Positions 1 through 9,953 are shown, counted from the stretch's first letter. The stretch is 64,000 nucleotides of DNA from Betaproteobacteria bacterium HGW-Betaproteobacteria-9 (GCA_002842215.1 PHCC01000015.1:124001-188000), one strand, 5' to 3'. Notes: a model not told the origin generated them from the letters alone. A program made the numbers and translations.

Positions 1-1461
1 ACCATCAAGGGTTCGGACTGGCTGGGCGACCAGGACGCCATCGAATTCATGTGTCGCGAAGCTCCCAAGGTGGTCTACGAGCTCGAACACTTCGGCATGC
101 CGTTCGACCGCAACCCCGACGGCACCATCTACCAGCGCCCCTTCGGCGGCCACACCGCCAACTACGGTGAAAAGCCGGTGCAGCGCGCCTGCGCTGCGGC
201 CGACCGCACCGGCCACGCCATGCTGCACACCCTGTACCAGCAGAACGTGCAGGCCCGCACCACCTTCTTCGTGGAGTGGATGGCACTGGACCTGATCCGC
301 GACGCCGACGGCGACGTGGTGGGTGTGACCGCACTGGAAATGGAAACCGGCGAGACCTATATCCTCGAGGCCAAGCAGACCCTGCTGGCCACGGGTGGCG
401 CAGGCCGCATCTTTGCCGCTTCCACCAACGCCTTCATCAACACCGGCGACGGCTTGGGCATGGCGGCGCGTGCTGGTGTGCCGCTGCAGGACATGGAGTT
501 CTGGCAGTTCCACCCCACCGGCGTGGCCGGCGCGGGCGTGCTGCTGACCGAAGGCTGCCGCGGCGAAGGCGCGATCCTGTTGAACAGCAACGGCGAGCGC
601 TTCATGGAGCGCTACGCCCCCACCCTGAAAGACCTGGCTCCGCGCGACTTCGTGTCGCGCTGCATGGACCAGGAAATCAAGGAAGGCCGCGGCTGTGGTC
701 CCAACAAGGACTACGTGCTGATGAAGCTCGACCACCTCGGTGCCGAAACCATCCGCAAGCGCCTGCCTTCGGTGGAAGAGATCGGTCACAACTTCGCCAA
801 CGTCGACATCACGCGCGAACCGATCCCCGTGGTGCCCACCATCCACTACCAGATGGGCGGCATCCCGACCAACATCAACGGTCAGGTCGTCACGCCCGAC
901 GGCAACGGCGCACAGAAGATCGTCAACGGCCTGTATGCCGTGGGTGAATGCGCCTGCGTCAGCGTACACGGCGCCAACCGCCTGGGCACCAACTCCCTGC
1001 TCGACCTGCTGGTGTTTGGCCGCGCCGCCGGCAACCACATCGTCGAGAACAACAACAAGCTTCAGGTGCACAAGCCCCTGCCCGCCGACGCAGCTGACAA
1101 GACGCTGGCCCGCCTGGCGCGCCTCGACGCCTCGACCGACGGCGAATACGCCCAGGACGTGGCCAACGACATGCGCGCCATCATGCAAGCGCGCATCGAA
1201 GCGCTGGAAGTCGACAACCTGATGGAAGTGGCGCAAGCCACCATGACCTCGGCCGCCGCCCGCAAGGAATGCCGTGGTGCGCACACCGTGAACGACTACG
1301 AGCGACCAGCCGACGACGCCCAGTTCCCGCTGGGACGCAACGACGTGGAGTGGATGAAGCACACGCTGTGGGACAGTGCCACCAACAGCCTGTCGTACAA
1401 GCCCGTCAACTTGAAGCCGCTGACCGTGGAGTCGGTGCCACCGAAGGTTCGCACCTTCTAA
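1..1461 (+). CDS. sdhA: Succinate dehydrogenase flavoprotein subunit (5' end outside window)
   Basis: Flavoprotein subunit of complex II, which oxidises succinate to fumarate in the TCA cycle on the cytoplasmic face of the inner membrane. The reading frame is open from base 1, so the gene starts upstream; 486 codons remain. Against a usual length near 590-600, roughly 110 N-terminal residues are missing, including the FAD-binding Rossmann segment and flavin-linked histidine. Visible active-site motifs are QFHPTG (His codon at 511), APRDFVSR (about 640-665), HYQMGG (His at 844) and GANRLGTNSLLDLLVFG (about 970-1020); these hold the substrate-binding His/Arg set of the family. The end, ending in KVRTF, is the normal SdhA C-terminus. 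sdhB follows after 40 bp. Identification is very secure; the true start cannot be seen. Confidence 0.98.
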   Translation, partial: TIKGSDWLGDQDAIEFMCREAPKVVYELEHFGMPFDRNPDGTIYQRPFGGHTANYGEKPVQRACAAADRTGHAMLHTLYQQNVQARTTFFVEWMALDLIRDADGDVVGVTALEMETGETYILEAKQTLLATGGAGRIFAASTNAFINTGDGLGMAARAGVPLQDMEFWQFHPTGVAGAGVLLTEGCRGEGAILLNSNGERFMERYAPTLKDLAPRDFVSRCMDQEIKEGRGCGPNKDYVLMKLDHLGAETIRKRLPSVEEIGHNFANVDITREPIPVVPTIHYQMGGIPTNINGQVVTPDGNGAQKIVNGLYAVGECACVSVHGANRLGTNSLLDLLVFGRAAGNHIVENNNKLQVHKPLPADAADKTLARLARLDASTDGEYAQDVANDMRAIMQARIEALEVDNLMEVAQATMTSAAARKECRGAHTVNDYERPADDAQFPLGRNDVEWMKHTLWDSATNSLSYKPVNLKPLTVESVPPKVRTF

Positions 1462-1501
1462 GCACCCACCCAGAACCGAACCAGCCCGGAGAAAAAACAC
1501 C

Positions 1502-2206
1502 ATGGCCCTTCGCACATTCAAGATCTACCGCTACGACCCGGAAAAAGACGTCAAGCCCTACATGCAGACCATCGAGGTCGAGCTGGACGGCCACGAGCGC
1601 ATGCTGCTGGACGCGCTGATGAAGCTCAAGAAGGTCGATCCTTCGATTTCGTTCCGCCGCTCCTGCCGCGAAGGCGTCTGCGGTTCGGACGCGATGAACA
1701 TCAACGGCAAGAACGGTCTGGCCTGCCTGACCAACATGAACACGCTGCCTGGCGTGATCACCTTGAAGCCGCTGCCCGGTCTGCCGGTGGTGCGCGACCT
1801 GATCGTGGACATGACGCTGTTTTTCAAGCAGTACAACAGCATCAAACCCTACCTGATCAACGAAACCCCGCCGCCCCAGACCGAGCGCCTGCAAAGCCCC
1901 GAAGAGCGCGAAGAGCTCAACGGCCTGTACGAGTGCATCCTGTGCGCGAGCTGCTCGACCAGCTGCCCGAGCTTCTGGTGGAACCCGGACAAGTTCGTCG
2001 GCCCGGCCGGCCTGCTGCAGGCCTACCGCTTCATCGCCGACAGCCGCGACGAAGCCACCAGCGAACGCCTGGACAACCTGGAAGATCCGTACCGCCTGTT
2101 CCGCTGCCACACCATCATGAACTGTGTGGACGTCTGCCCCAAGGGACTGAATCCCACGAAGGCCATCGGCAAGATCAAGGAAATGATGGTGATGCGCTCG
2201 ATCTGA
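1502..2206 (+). CDS. sdhB: Succinate dehydrogenase iron-sulfur subunit
   Basis: Iron-sulfur subunit of complex II; it carries electrons from the SdhA flavin to the membrane quinone site. The 234 residues match the family length. All three cluster motifs are visible: [2Fe-2S] ligands C55, C60, D63 and C75 in CREGVCGSD...LAC; [4Fe-4S] ligands C145, C148 and C151 in CILCASC; [3Fe-4S] ligands C155, C202 and C208, with C212 closing the fourth cluster as in E. coli-type proteins. The ATG follows a purine-rich CCCGGAGAAAAAACACC, a good ribosome site. It is the second gene of the visible sdhA-sdhB-sdhE-gltA run and is probably co-transcribed with them. Confidence 0.99.
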   Translation: MALRTFKIYRYDPEKDVKPYMQTIEVELDGHERMLLDALMKLKKVDPSISFRRSCREGVCGSDAMNINGKNGLACLTNMNTLPGVITLKPLPGLPVVRDLIVDMTLFFKQYNSIKPYLINETPPPQTERLQSPEEREELNGLYECILCASCSTSCPSFWWNPDKFVGPAGLLQAYRFIADSRDEATSERLDNLEDPYRLFRCHTIMNCVDVCPKGLNPTKAIGKIKEMMVMRSI

Positions 2207-2225
2207 GCGCACTGCCCAAACCACT

Positions 2226-2516
2226 ATGGATGCCAGCACCTGTGACGCCCTGCTCGATCAACGCGCTCTGAGCAAGCTGCGCTGGCGCTGCCGCCGTGGA
2301 CTGCTCGAAAACGACCTGTTCATTGACAGCTTCTTTGCCAGGCACGAATCTGGCTTGACTGTCAGGCAGGCTGAAGCTCTGGGGGTTTTAATGGATTTGT
2401 CCGACAACGATCTGCTCGATCTGTTGCTGGGAAGAAAACCACCCCAGGGCGAGCTGGCCCGTGACGACGTCACGCACGTATTGGGCATGCTTCGCGCAGC
2501 CCGGCTACCCGTTTAA
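2226..2516 (+). CDS. sdhE: FAD assembly factor SdhE
   Basis: Small cytoplasmic protein (96 aa) of the SdhE/YgfY (DUF339) family, which promotes covalent attachment of FAD to SdhA. The signature is [10 protein letters not shown] at about residues 23-32, the counterpart of the RGMxE motif that contacts the flavoprotein, followed by the helical D-L-L-x-L-L-x-G block. The ATG lies 19 bp after the sdhB stop with no strong Shine-Dalgarno, so coupling to sdhB translation is possible. Its position between sdhB and gltA is the standard betaproteobacterial arrangement and supports the call. The second residue of the motif is Leu rather than Met, a common variant. Confidence 0.93.
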   Translation: MDASTCDALLDQRALSKLRWRCRRGLLENDLFIDSFFARHESGLTVRQAEALGVLMDLSDNDLLDLLLGRKPPQGELARDDVTHVLGMLRAARLPV

Positions 2517-2536
2517 GCCCCTCAAAAGGAAACCGA

Positions 2537-3847
2537 ATGAAACTCGTAGACAACAAAGCCACCTTGTCGTTCTCCAACGGCAGCCCCAGCGTCGATATGC
2601 CGGTGTATGCCGGCAGCATCGGCCCGGACGTGATCGACATCCGCAAGTTGTACGCACAGACCGGCATGTTCACCTACGATCCCGGCTTCCTGTCGACAGC
2701 GTCCTGCCAGTCAGCCATCACTTACATCGATGGCGACAAGGGCGAATTGCTGTACCGCGGCTACCCGATCGAACAGCTCGCCACCAACTGCGACTACCTC
2801 GACACCTGCTACCTGCTGCTCAACGGCGAGCTGCCCGACGAAAAGCAACGCGGTGACTTCCACAAGCTCGTGATCAACCACACCATGGTCAACGAGCAGA
2901 TGCAGTTCTTCCTGCGTGGCTTCCGCCGCGATGCCCACCCCATGGCCGTGCTGACCGGCCTGGTGGGTGGTCTGTCGGCCTTCTACCACGACAGCACCGA
3001 CATCAACAACCCGGAGCACCGCCACGTCGCGGCCATCCGCCTGATCGCCAAGATGCCCACCCTGGTGGCCATGGCCTACAAATACGGCGTGGGCCAGCCC
3101 TACATGTACCCGAAGAACGACCTGAGCTACTCGGGCAACTTCCTGCGCATGATGTTCGGCACCCCGTGCGAAGAGTACAAGGTCAACCCCGTGCTCGAAC
3201 GCGCACTCGACCGCATCTTTATCCTGCACGCTGACCACGAGCAGAACGCCTCCACCTCCACCGTGCGTCTGTGCGGTTCGTCGGGCACCAACCCGTTTGC
3301 CGCCATCGCTGCCGGCGTGGCCTGCCTGTGGGGCCCCGCTCACGGCGGCGCCAACGAAGCCTGCCTGAACATGCTGGAAGACATCCAGCGCCAGGGCGGC
3401 GTGGCCAAGGTGGGCGAGTTCATGGAAAAGGTCAAAGACAAGAACAGCGGCGTCAAGCTGATGGGCTTTGGTCACCGCGTTTACAAGAACTACGATCCCC
3501 GCGCCAAGCTGATGCAGGAAACCTGCGACGAAGTCCTGAAGGAACTGGGTCTGGAAAACGACCCGCTGTTCAAGCTGGCCAAGGAACTGGAGCGCATTGC
3601 CCTGGAAGACGAGTATTTCGTCTCGCGCAAGCTGTACCCGAACGTGGACTTCTACTCCGGCATCGTGCAGCGCGCCATCGGCATCCCGGTGAACCTGTTC
3701 ACCGGCATCTTCGCCCTGGCCCGCACGGTCGGCTGGATCGCCCAGCTGAACGAAATGATCAGCGATCCCGAGTACAAGATCGGCCGTCCGCGGCAGCTGT
3801 TCACGGGCGCCGAGCGCCGCGACGTCCCCGCCGGTTTCAAGCGATAA
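2537..3847 (+). CDS. gltA: Citrate synthase (type II)
   Basis: Condenses oxaloacetate and acetyl-CoA to citrate, entry step of the TCA cycle. The 436 residues are the size of hexameric, type II bacterial citrate synthases. The active-site stretch [14 protein letters not shown] and [10 protein letters not shown] supply substrate-binding histidines, and [15 protein letters not shown] supplies the second conserved His and the CoA region. The ATG follows CTCAAAAGGAAACCGA, a good ribosome site, 20 bp after sdhE. The stop codon is followed immediately by a three-hairpin repeat and a perfect 12-bp-stem terminator, so the sdh-gltA transcription unit most likely ends here. Confidence 0.99.
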   Translation: MKLVDNKATLSFSNGSPSVDMPVYAGSIGPDVIDIRKLYAQTGMFTYDPGFLSTASCQSAITYIDGDKGELLYRGYPIEQLATNCDYLDTCYLLLNGELPDEKQRGDFHKLVINHTMVNEQMQFFLRGFRRDAHPMAVLTGLVGGLSAFYHDSTDINNPEHRHVAAIRLIAKMPTLVAMAYKYGVGQPYMYPKNDLSYSGNFLRMMFGTPCEEYKVNPVLERALDRIFILHADHEQNASTSTVRLCGSSGTNPFAAIAAGVACLWGPAHGGANEACLNMLEDIQRQGGVAKVGEFMEKVKDKNSGVKLMGFGHRVYKNYDPRAKLMQETCDEVLKELGLENDPLFKLAKELERIALEDEYFVSRKLYPNVDFYSGIVQRAIGIPVNLFTGIFALARTVGWIAQLNEMISDPEYKIGRPRQLFTGAERRDVPAGFKR

Positions 3848-3915
3848 CCCCGCGCCGCCTGTGGCGCCTCCCGCCCAGGGAGCGCCAGCAGGGTCCGGCA
3901 GAGCCGGTTCCGCGC
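3848..3915 (+). repeat. Three-hairpin intergenic repeat, copy A (after gltA)
   Basis: Begins directly after the gltA stop. Segments in order are CGCC-loop-GGCG (3853-3866); a stem TCCC/GGGA (3869-3872 with 3878-3881) extended by GGCGC/GCGCC (3863-3867 with 3882-3886, one bulged C); and CCGGC-AGA-GCCGG (3895-3907), then GTTCCGCG. The same order and several exact blocks recur after truA (13714) and ppc (55302). No coding potential. The role is unknown; its position directly behind stop codons suggests a 3'-end, RNA-stability or termination-related element. Confidence 0.8.
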
Positions 3916-3931
3916 CGGCCTCGTCCCCATC

Positions 3932-3962
3932 ACAAAACCCGCCATCGGCGGGTTTTGTTTTG
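3932..3962 (+). terminator. Intrinsic terminator of the sdh-gltA unit
   Basis: A perfect 12-bp stem, ACAAAACCCGCC (3932-3943) and GGCGGGTTTTGT (3947-3958), with a three-base loop ATC and a T-rich tail. The A-rich left arm means it could also work in the reverse direction. It separates gltA from the LysR gene. Confidence 0.92.
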
Positions 3963-3973
3963 GCGGCGTCACC

Positions 3974-4043
3974 CATCGTTAAATGCGATGATCAGCTTCC
4001 TCACAAGGTGAGAAAATCGGCAACTCATCGTCATTCACGACGA
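3974..4043 (+). promoter_or_regulatory. Leader of the LysR gene with three short inverted repeats
   Basis: Three small perfect inverted repeats follow each other in the 90 bp before the LysR start: CATCG/CGATG (3974-3978 and 3986-3990), CTCAC/GTGAG with an AAG spacer (4000-4012) and TCGTC/GACGA (4028-4032 and 4039-4043). LysR-type regulators often bind such dyads near their own promoters. No convincing -35/-10 pair was found, so a regulatory role is inference. Confidence 0.35.
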
Positions 4044-4050
4044 GTCAGTC

Positions 4051-5001
4051 ATGAACACCCCGGACCGCAGCTTTACCCGCCGCCTCGACCTCACCTCGCT
4101 CCAGCTCTTTGTGGCGGTGTGCGAGCGCGGCAGCATCGGCAAGGCGGCCGAGCAGGAATTCATGGCCACCTCGGCCGTGAGCAAGCGCCTTTCCGATCTT
4201 GAAAGCGCCGTGGGCACCCCGCTGCTTTACCGCCATGCCCGAGGCGCCAGACCCACGCCCGCCGGCCAGAGCCTGCTCCACCACGCGCGCTCGGTGTTGT
4301 TCAGCCTGGACAAGATGCAGGGCGAGTTGTCCGAATACGCCGACGGTGTGCGCGGCCACGTGCGCATGCATGCCAACATCTCGGCCATCGTCCAGTTCCT
4401 GCCCGAGGACCTGGGCAGCTTCACCCGCCTGCACGACCAGGTCAAGATCGACTTGGAAGAACACCTGTCCAGCGAGGTGGTTCGGGCCGTGCAGGAAGGC
4501 GCGGCCGATCTGGGCATCTGCCACACGGGGGTGGGCGGCCCCCCGCCCGACCTGCAGACCCGCCCCTACCGGCAAGACCAGTTGGTGCTGATCGTGCCGC
4601 GTGCCCACCCCTTGACGGACCGCGAACAGTTGGCTTTTGCCGACAGCCTCGACTGGGACCACGTGGGCCTGCACGCCAACAGCTCCATCTATCTCGCCAT
4701 GCACCAGGCCGCCACCAGCGCCGGCCGCGGCATCCGGCTGCGCATCCGCGTGACCGGCCTGGACGCTATGTGCCGCATGATCCACAACGGTCTGGGCATC
4801 GGCCTGATGCCCCGGCGCGCTTTCGAGCTGATGCACGGCGTGGGCGAGCTCACCTGCGTGGAACTCACCGATGACTGGGCCACCCGGCAGATCGACCTGG
4901 TGGCCCGCGATTTTTCGACCTTGCCCGTCACCGCCAGGCTGCTCGTTGCCCATCTGGGCGAGCAGTCCGGGCAACACACCGTTACAGACCCCTACGCATA
5001 A
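4051..5001 (+). CDS. LysR-family transcriptional regulator
   Basis: A 316-residue LysR-type regulator. The N-terminal winged helix-turn-helix (about residues 14-73) reads [20 protein letters not shown]...[12 protein letters not shown], the classical LTTR pattern. A long linker helix ([19 protein letters not shown]) and a periplasmic-binding-like co-inducer domain (about 95-300) follow. The ATG is chosen because it leaves a normal N-terminus. It lies 26 bp upstream of leuC on the same strand after a strong terminator, so it may be co-transcribed with leuC. A role in leucine-pathway control is possible but unproven: many LysR proteins sit beside genes they do not regulate, and ligand and targets cannot be read from sequence. 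Confidence 0.9.
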   Translation: MNTPDRSFTRRLDLTSLQLFVAVCERGSIGKAAEQEFMATSAVSKRLSDLESAVGTPLLYRHARGARPTPAGQSLLHHARSVLFSLDKMQGELSEYADGVRGHVRMHANISAIVQFLPEDLGSFTRLHDQVKIDLEEHLSSEVVRAVQEGAADLGICHTGVGGPPPDLQTRPYRQDQLVLIVPRAHPLTDREQLAFADSLDWDHVGLHANSSIYLAMHQAATSAGRGIRLRIRVTGLDAMCRMIHNGLGIGLMPRRAFELMHGVGELTCVELTDDWATRQIDLVARDFSTLPVTARLLVAHLGEQSGQHTVTDPYA

Positions 5002-5027
5002 AATTCCACCAGCAAAGGACCCCACCC

Positions 5028-6449
5028 ATGGCACGCACGCTCTACGACAAGATCTGGGACGAACACGTCGTCCACACCGAGGAGGATGGCACGTCCGTCC
5101 TCTATATCGACCGCCACCTCGTGCACGAAGTGACCAGCCCGCAGGCATTTGAAGGCCTGCGCGAGGCGGGCCGCAAGGTCTGGCGTGTGAGCTCGATCGT
5201 GGCCACCGCCGACCACAACACGCCCACCACCGGCTGGGAACAGGGCTACGACGGCATCACCGACCCGATCAGCAAAGAACAGATCACCACCCTGAACGAC
5301 AACATCGCCGAATTCGGCGCGGCGGCCTTCTTCCCCTTCATGTCTCAACGCCAAGGCATCGTGCACGTGATCGGTCCGGAAAACGGCGCCACTCTGCCCG
5401 GCATGACGGTGGTCTGCGGCGACAGCCACACCAGCACCCACGGGGCGTTTGGCGCGCTGGCGCACGGCATCGGCACCAGCGAGGTCGAGCACGTCATGGC
5501 GACACAGACCCTGCTGGCCAAGAAGGCCAAGAACATGCTGGTGCGCGTGGACGGGCAGCTCGCCAAGGGCGTGACCGCCAAGGACATCGTGCTGGCCATC
5601 ATCGGCAAGATAGGCACCGCGGGCGGCACCGGCTACACCATCGAGTTCGGTGGCAGCGCGATCCGCGCGCTGTCCATGGAAGGCCGCATGACGGTGTGCA
5701 ACATGGCCATCGAAGGCGGTGCCCGCGCGGGTCTGGTGGCGGTGGATGAAAAGACCATCGAATACGTCAAGGGTCGCCCGCTCTCCCCCACCGGTGTGGA
5801 ATGGGAGCAGGCCGTGGCCTATTGGAAGACATTGCACTCGGACGCCGACGCGGTGTTCGACACGGTGGTGACGCTGGACGCCGGCACGATCATGCCGCAG
5901 GTCACCTGGGGCACCTCGCCCGAGATGGTGCTCGGCGTGGACGCCCGCGTGCCCGACCCCGAGAAGGAAAAAGACCCGAACAAGCGCGGCGCCATTGAGC
6001 GTGCGCTCACCTACATGGCGCTGGAGCCGGGCAAGGCCCTGAACGACATCTTCGTGGACAAGGTGTTCATCGGCTCCTGCACCAACAGCCGCATCGAAGA
6101 CATGCGTGAAGCCGCAGCGGTGGTCAAGAAGCTGGGCCAGAAGGTGGCCAAAAACATCAAGCTGGCGATGGTCGTTCCCGGCTCGGGACTGGTCAAGGAA
6201 CAGGCCGAGCGCGAAGGCCTGCACGAGATCTTCAAGGCCGCGGGGTTCGAATGGCGCGAACCGGGCTGCTCGATGTGCCTGGCGATGAACGCCGACCGCC
6301 TGGAGCCCGGTGAACGCTGCGCCTCCACCAGCAACCGCAACTTCGAAGGCCGCCAGGGCGCTGGTGGCCGCACCCACCTGGTTTCCCCAGCGATGGCCGC
6401 CGCCGCCGCGATCCATGGCCATTTCATTGACGTGCGCACCATCGCCTGA
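5028..6449 (+). CDS. leuC: 3-isopropylmalate dehydratase large subunit
   Basis: Large subunit of isopropylmalate isomerase (with LeuD), converting 2-isopropylmalate to 3-isopropylmalate in leucine synthesis. The 473 residues are of usual length. Aconitase-family motifs are clear: [17 protein letters not shown], then [4Fe-4S] cysteines in [15 protein letters not shown] and [15 protein letters not shown], and the terminal [16 protein letters not shown] block. The ATG follows CCAGCAAAGGACCCCACCC. leuD does not follow directly: a small lipoprotein gene lies between (6485-6739), after which leuD and leuB complete the pathway block. Confidence 0.99.
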   Translation: MARTLYDKIWDEHVVHTEEDGTSVLYIDRHLVHEVTSPQAFEGLREAGRKVWRVSSIVATADHNTPTTGWEQGYDGITDPISKEQITTLNDNIAEFGAAAFFPFMSQRQGIVHVIGPENGATLPGMTVVCGDSHTSTHGAFGALAHGIGTSEVEHVMATQTLLAKKAKNMLVRVDGQLAKGVTAKDIVLAIIGKIGTAGGTGYTIEFGGSAIRALSMEGRMTVCNMAIEGGARAGLVAVDEKTIEYVKGRPLSPTGVEWEQAVAYWKTLHSDADAVFDTVVTLDAGTIMPQVTWGTSPEMVLGVDARVPDPEKEKDPNKRGAIERALTYMALEPGKALNDIFVDKVFIGSCTNSRIEDMREAAAVVKKLGQKVAKNIKLAMVVPGSGLVKEQAEREGLHEIFKAAGFEWREPGCSMCLAMNADRLEPGERCASTSNRNFEGRQGAGGRTHLVSPAMAAAAAIHGHFIDVRTIA

Positions 6450-6484
6450 TCCTCCGTCCCGAGTCCTCATCAAGGAGTCATCAA

Positions 6485-6739
6485 ATGTCCTCTACCAAAC
6501 CCCTGTTCACCCTGCTGGCCACCGCAGCCCTGGTGTCCCTGGCCGCCTGCAACACCGTGCAAGGCGTCAAACAGGACGCGCACGTGGTCAAAGACAAGGC
6601 CGTGGAAGTCAAGGACGCGGTCGTAGACAAGGCCATTGAGGTCAAGGACAAGACCGTCGAAGGCGGCAAGGCCGCGGGTCAGGCCGTCGGCTCCGGGCTG
6701 GAGAAGGCTGGCGACGCCGTCAAGGACGCGACCAACTGA
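6485..6739 (+). CDS. Small entericidin-like lipoprotein
   Basis: An 84-residue predicted lipoprotein. A short N-terminus with a Lys and a hydrophobic stretch (LLATAALVSL) ends in the lipobox LAAC (Cys at about residue 22), followed by NTVQGVKQD, resembling the start of mature entericidin-type proteins. The rest is a Lys/Asp/Glu-rich, Val-spaced repeat (VKDKAVE, VKDAVVDKAIE, VKDKTVE) likely to form an amphipathic helix, then a Gly/Ala segment with AGDAVKDATN. This repeat makes it longer than classical entericidins and LEA-like. It has a good ribosome site (AAGGAGTCATCAA). It sits between leuC and leuD on the same strand and is likely co-transcribed, with no obvious link to leucine synthesis. 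The function is not established. Confidence 0.85.
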   Translation: MSSTKPLFTLLATAALVSLAACNTVQGVKQDAHVVKDKAVEVKDAVVDKAIEVKDKTVEGGKAAGQAVGSGLEKAGDAVKDATN

Positions 6740-6769
6740 GTCCCGCCCCGCAACACCCCTCACACCATC

Positions 6770-7420
6770 ATGCAGAAATTCACCATTCACCAAGGCCTCG
6801 TGGCCCCCATGGACCGCGAGAACGTCGACACCGACGCCATCATTCCCAAGCAGTTCCTCAAGTCGATCCGCAAGACCGGCTTTGGCCCCAACCTGTTCGA
6901 CGAGTGGCGCTATCTGGACAAGGGCGAGCCCGGCCAGGACCCCGCCACGCGCAAGCCGAACCCGGACTTCGTGCTCAACCAGCCGCGCTACGCTGGCGCG
7001 TCGGTACTGCTGACACGAAAGAACTTCGGCTGCGGCTCCAGCCGCGAACACGCGCCCTGGGCCATCGACCAGTACGGTTTTCGCGCCGTCATCGCACCGA
7101 GCTACGCCGACATCTTCTTCAACAACTGCTTCAAGAACGGTCTGCTGCCCATCGTGCTGCCCGAGGCCACGGTCGCCCAGCTGTTCGACGAGGTGTATGC
7201 CTTCCCAGGCTACCAGTTGACCATCGACCTGGAGCGCCAGGTGATCATGAAACCGCAAGGCGAAGAAATCCCGTTCGAGGTGCAGGCCTTCCGCAAGTAC
7301 TGCCTGCTCAACGGGCTGGACGACATCGGCCTGACCTTGCGCCACAAGGACAAGATACAGGCCTTCGAGGCCCAGCGTCTTGCCACGAAACCGTGGCTCG
7401 CCCACACGATGGTGTCCTGA
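6770..7420 (+). CDS. leuD: 3-isopropylmalate dehydratase small subunit
   Basis: Small (swivel-domain) subunit that pairs with LeuC. The 216 residues are of normal size for the proteobacterial type. Characteristic segments are the N-terminal [18 protein letters not shown], the substrate-loop motif [14 protein letters not shown] and [18 protein letters not shown]. It lies 30 bp after the small lipoprotein gene and 33 bp before leuB, so leuC-lipoprotein-leuD-leuB looks like one transcription unit, closed by the terminator at 8548. Confidence 0.99.
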   Translation: MQKFTIHQGLVAPMDRENVDTDAIIPKQFLKSIRKTGFGPNLFDEWRYLDKGEPGQDPATRKPNPDFVLNQPRYAGASVLLTRKNFGCGSSREHAPWAIDQYGFRAVIAPSYADIFFNNCFKNGLLPIVLPEATVAQLFDEVYAFPGYQLTIDLERQVIMKPQGEEIPFEVQAFRKYCLLNGLDDIGLTLRHKDKIQAFEAQRLATKPWLAHTMVS

Positions 7421-7453
7421 TCGGACACCCCATCAACTCCAGACATTCATCTC

Positions 7454-8524
7454 ATGAAAATCGCAGTTCTCCCGGGTGACGGCATCGGCACCGAAATCGT
7501 GGCCGAAGCGGTCAAGGTACTCAAGGCACTCGACCTCCCCTTCGAAATGGAATCGGCCCTGGTGGGCGGCGCCGCCTACGAGGCACACGGCCATCCACTG
7601 CCCGAGTCCACACTCAACCTGGCCAAGGCTGCCGACGCCATCCTGTTCGGCGCCGTCGGCGACTGGAAGTACGACAAGCTCGACCGCCCCTTGCGCCCCG
7701 AGCAGGCCATCCTGGGCCTTCGCAAACACCTGGGCCTGTTCGCCAACTTCCGTCCAGCCATCTGCTACGAGCAGCTGGTGGGTGCGTCCAGCCTCAAGCC
7801 CGAGCTGATCGCGGGCCTGGACATCCTCATCATCCGCGAGCTCACCGGCGACATCTACTTCGGCCAGCCACGCGGCCGCCGCGTGGCCACCGACGGCCAT
7901 TTCCCCGGTGCCGAAGAAGCCTTCGACACCATGCGCTACAGCAAGCCGGAGATCGAGCGCATCGCCCACGTGGCCTTTCAGGCCGCGCGCAAGCGCAACA
8001 AGAAGGTCACCAGCGTGGACAAAGCCAACGTGCTGGAGACCTTCCAGTTCTGGAAAGACGTGGTCACCGAAGTGCACGCCCAGTACCCCGACGTGGAACT
8101 GCAGCACATGTACGTGGACAACGCCGCGATGCAACTCGTCAAGGCGCCCAAGGCCTTTGACGTGGTCGTCACGGGCAACATGTTCGGCGACATCCTGTCC
8201 GACGAAGCGTCCATGCTCACCGGCTCCATCGGCATGCTGCCCTCGGCCTCGCTGAATTCGAAAAACCAGGGCCTGTACGAGCCCAGCCACGGCAGCGCGC
8301 CCGATATCGCCGGCAAGGGCGTGGCCAACCCGCTGGCCACCATCCTGAGCGCGGCCATGATGCTGCGCTTCAGCCTGAACCAGGAAGCCGCTGCGCAACG
8401 CATCGAAGCCGCCGTGCAAAAGGTGCTGGTGCAAGGCCTGCGCACGCCCGACATCTACAGCGAAGGCACCACCAAGGTCGGCACCGCCCAGATGGGTGAC
8501 GCGGTGGTCAAAGCGCTGGGCTGA
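7454..8524 (+). CDS. leuB: 3-isopropylmalate dehydrogenase
   Basis: NAD-dependent oxidative decarboxylation of 3-isopropylmalate, third step of the leucine branch. At 356 residues it is full length. It begins [15 protein letters not shown], shows the substrate-binding [14 protein letters not shown], the metal-binding aspartate region [19 protein letters not shown], and the cofactor loop [17 protein letters not shown] of NAD-dependent members. The last gene of the leu block; the transcript is expected to stop at the hairpin 24 bp downstream. Confidence 0.99.
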   Translation: MKIAVLPGDGIGTEIVAEAVKVLKALDLPFEMESALVGGAAYEAHGHPLPESTLNLAKAADAILFGAVGDWKYDKLDRPLRPEQAILGLRKHLGLFANFRPAICYEQLVGASSLKPELIAGLDILIIRELTGDIYFGQPRGRRVATDGHFPGAEEAFDTMRYSKPEIERIAHVAFQAARKRNKKVTSVDKANVLETFQFWKDVVTEVHAQYPDVELQHMYVDNAAMQLVKAPKAFDVVVTGNMFGDILSDEASMLTGSIGMLPSASLNSKNQGLYEPSHGSAPDIAGKGVANPLATILSAAMMLRFSLNQEAAAQRIEAAVQKVLVQGLRTPDIYSEGTTKVGTAQMGDAVVKALG

Positions 8525-8547
8525 TCGCTTCACCTAATTGCACTTAC

Positions 8548-8575
8548 AAAGGCAGCCCGCGGGCTGCCTTTCTTG
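8548..8575 (+). terminator. Intrinsic terminator of the leu block
   Basis: A perfect 11-bp stem, AAAGGCAGCCC (8548-8558) and GGGCTGCCTTT (8561-8571), with a two-base GC spacer and a T-rich tail TCTTG. It lies just after leuB. Confidence 0.9.
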
Positions 8576-8822
8576 CGCCCGCATGTCAGTTTCGCCCAAG
8601 CCACCATCCGGTACAATCTCCACCCATGTTTGCCGCCCGCCCGTTCAACCTGAACAAAGCACCCGCCGCCTTGGCCGGTGTGGCATTGCGCGCAATCACC
8701 CTCAAAACCACGACCATTAAGGGCTGATCCAGCCTGGTTCGTCGTGCGCCCTCCCCGGCCAGACGAGCCGGGCAAGTCGGTCTGGTCTGGACCTGTTTTA
8801 TCTACTTGAAAGGGCGTTTGAA
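8576..8822 (+). promoter_or_regulatory. asd upstream region with candidate leader ORF
   Basis: This 247-bp stretch between the leuB terminator and asd must contain the asd promoter. A -10-like TACAAT lies at 8612-8617, but no good -35 was found. An ATG at 8626, about ten bases after that box, opens a 33-codon frame (8626-8727, beginning MFAARPFNLN and ending TTIKG) with no Shine-Dalgarno. If the box is real, this could be a leaderless leader peptide; it could equally be chance. The rest shows no gene. Confidence 0.3.
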
Positions 8823-9953
8823 ATGAGCAAGTTGGTTGGTTTGGTCGGCTGGCGCGGCATGGTTGGCTCGGTGTTGATGGATCGCATGGTCGCGGAAAGC
8901 GACTTCGACCTGATCGAGCCGCTGTTTTTCTCCACCTCGAACGCCGGTGGCAAGGCTCCGGCGATGGCGAAGAATGAGGCCACGCTGCAGGACGCGCACG
9001 ACATCGCGGCACTCAAGCGCTGCGACATCATCATCACCGCCCAGGGTGGCGACTACACCAGTGAGGTGTTTCCCAAGCTGCGCGCCGCAGGCTGGAACGG
9101 CCACTGGATCGACGCCGCCTCCACGCTGCGCATGGAAAAGGATGCCGTGATCATCCTGGACCCGGTGAACATGCCGGTGATCAAGGACGCGCTGGCCAAC
9201 GGCGGCAAGAACTGGGTCGGCGGCAACTGCACCGTGAGCTGCATGCTCATGGGCGTGGGCGCACTGTACAAAGCCGGTCTGGTCGAGTGGATGAGCACCC
9301 AGACTTACCAGGCCGCCTCCGGCGGTGGCGCCCAGCACATGCGCGAACTGCTGACGCAATACGGCACGCTGAACACCGAAGTGAAGGCCTTGCTGGACGA
9401 TCCCAAAAGCGCCATCCTGGAGATCGACCGCAAGGTGATCGCCAAGCAGCGCAGCCTGACCGGCGCCGAGACGGCCAACTTCGGCGTGCCGCTGGGTGGT
9501 TCGCTGATCCCCTGGATCGACAAGGACCTGGGCAACGGCATGTCCAAGGAAGAGTGGAAGGGCATGGCCGAAACCAACAAGATCTTGGGTCTGGGCGAGG
9601 GCTTCGGTTCGGCCGCCATCCCGGTTGACGGTTTCTGCGTGCGCGTGGGTGCGATGCGCTGCCACAGCCAGGCACTGACCTTCAAGCTCAAGAAAGACGT
9701 GCCGACAGCCGATATCGAAGCCATGATCGCGGCGGACAATCAGTGGGTCAAAGTGGTGCCCAACACCCGCGAAGCCACCATCAAGGACCTGACGCCCGTG
9801 GCGGTCACAGGCACCATGACGATTCCTGTGGGTCGCATCCGCAAGCTGGCGATGGGCCCGGAATACGTGGGCGCCTTCACCATCGGCGACCAGTTGTTGT
9901 GGGGCGCTGCCGAACCGCTGCGCCGCATGCTGCGTATCCTGCTGGACGCCTGA
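8823..9953 (+). CDS. asd: Aspartate-semialdehyde dehydrogenase
   Basis: Reduces aspartyl phosphate to aspartate semialdehyde, the branch point for lysine, diaminopimelate, threonine and methionine. The 376 residues match the Gram-negative enzyme class. The NADP-binding start is [18 protein letters not shown]; the catalytic cysteine lies in [29 protein letters not shown] and the later [13 protein letters not shown] carry substrate and catalytic residues. The ATG follows TTGAAAGGGCGTTTGAA. It probably forms its own unit between the leuB terminator and the fimV promoter; this is the usual betaproteobacterial neighbourhood (leu-asd-fimV-truA-trpF). Confidence 0.99.
   Translation: MSKLVGLVGWRGMVGSVLMDRMVAESDFDLIEPLFFSTSNAGGKAPAMAKNEATLQDAHDIAALKRCDIIITAQGGDYTSEVFPKLRAAGWNGHWIDAASTLRMEKDAVIILDPVNMPVIKDALANGGKNWVGGNCTVSCMLMGVGALYKAGLVEWMSTQTYQAASGGGAQHMRELLTQYGTLNTEVKALLDDPKSAILEIDRKVIAKQRSLTGAETANFGVPLGGSLIPWIDKDLGNGMSKEEWKGMAETNKILGLGEGFGSAAIPVDGFCVRVGAMRCHSQALTFKLKKDVPTADIEAMIAADNQWVKVVPNTREATIKDLTPVAVTGTMTIPVGRIRKLAMGPEYVGAFTIGDQLLWGAAEPLRRMLRILLDA

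Noticed and set aside
4992..6473. 493-codon frame antisense to leuC
   Set aside because: Shadow; no recognisable domain and leuC is fully intact.
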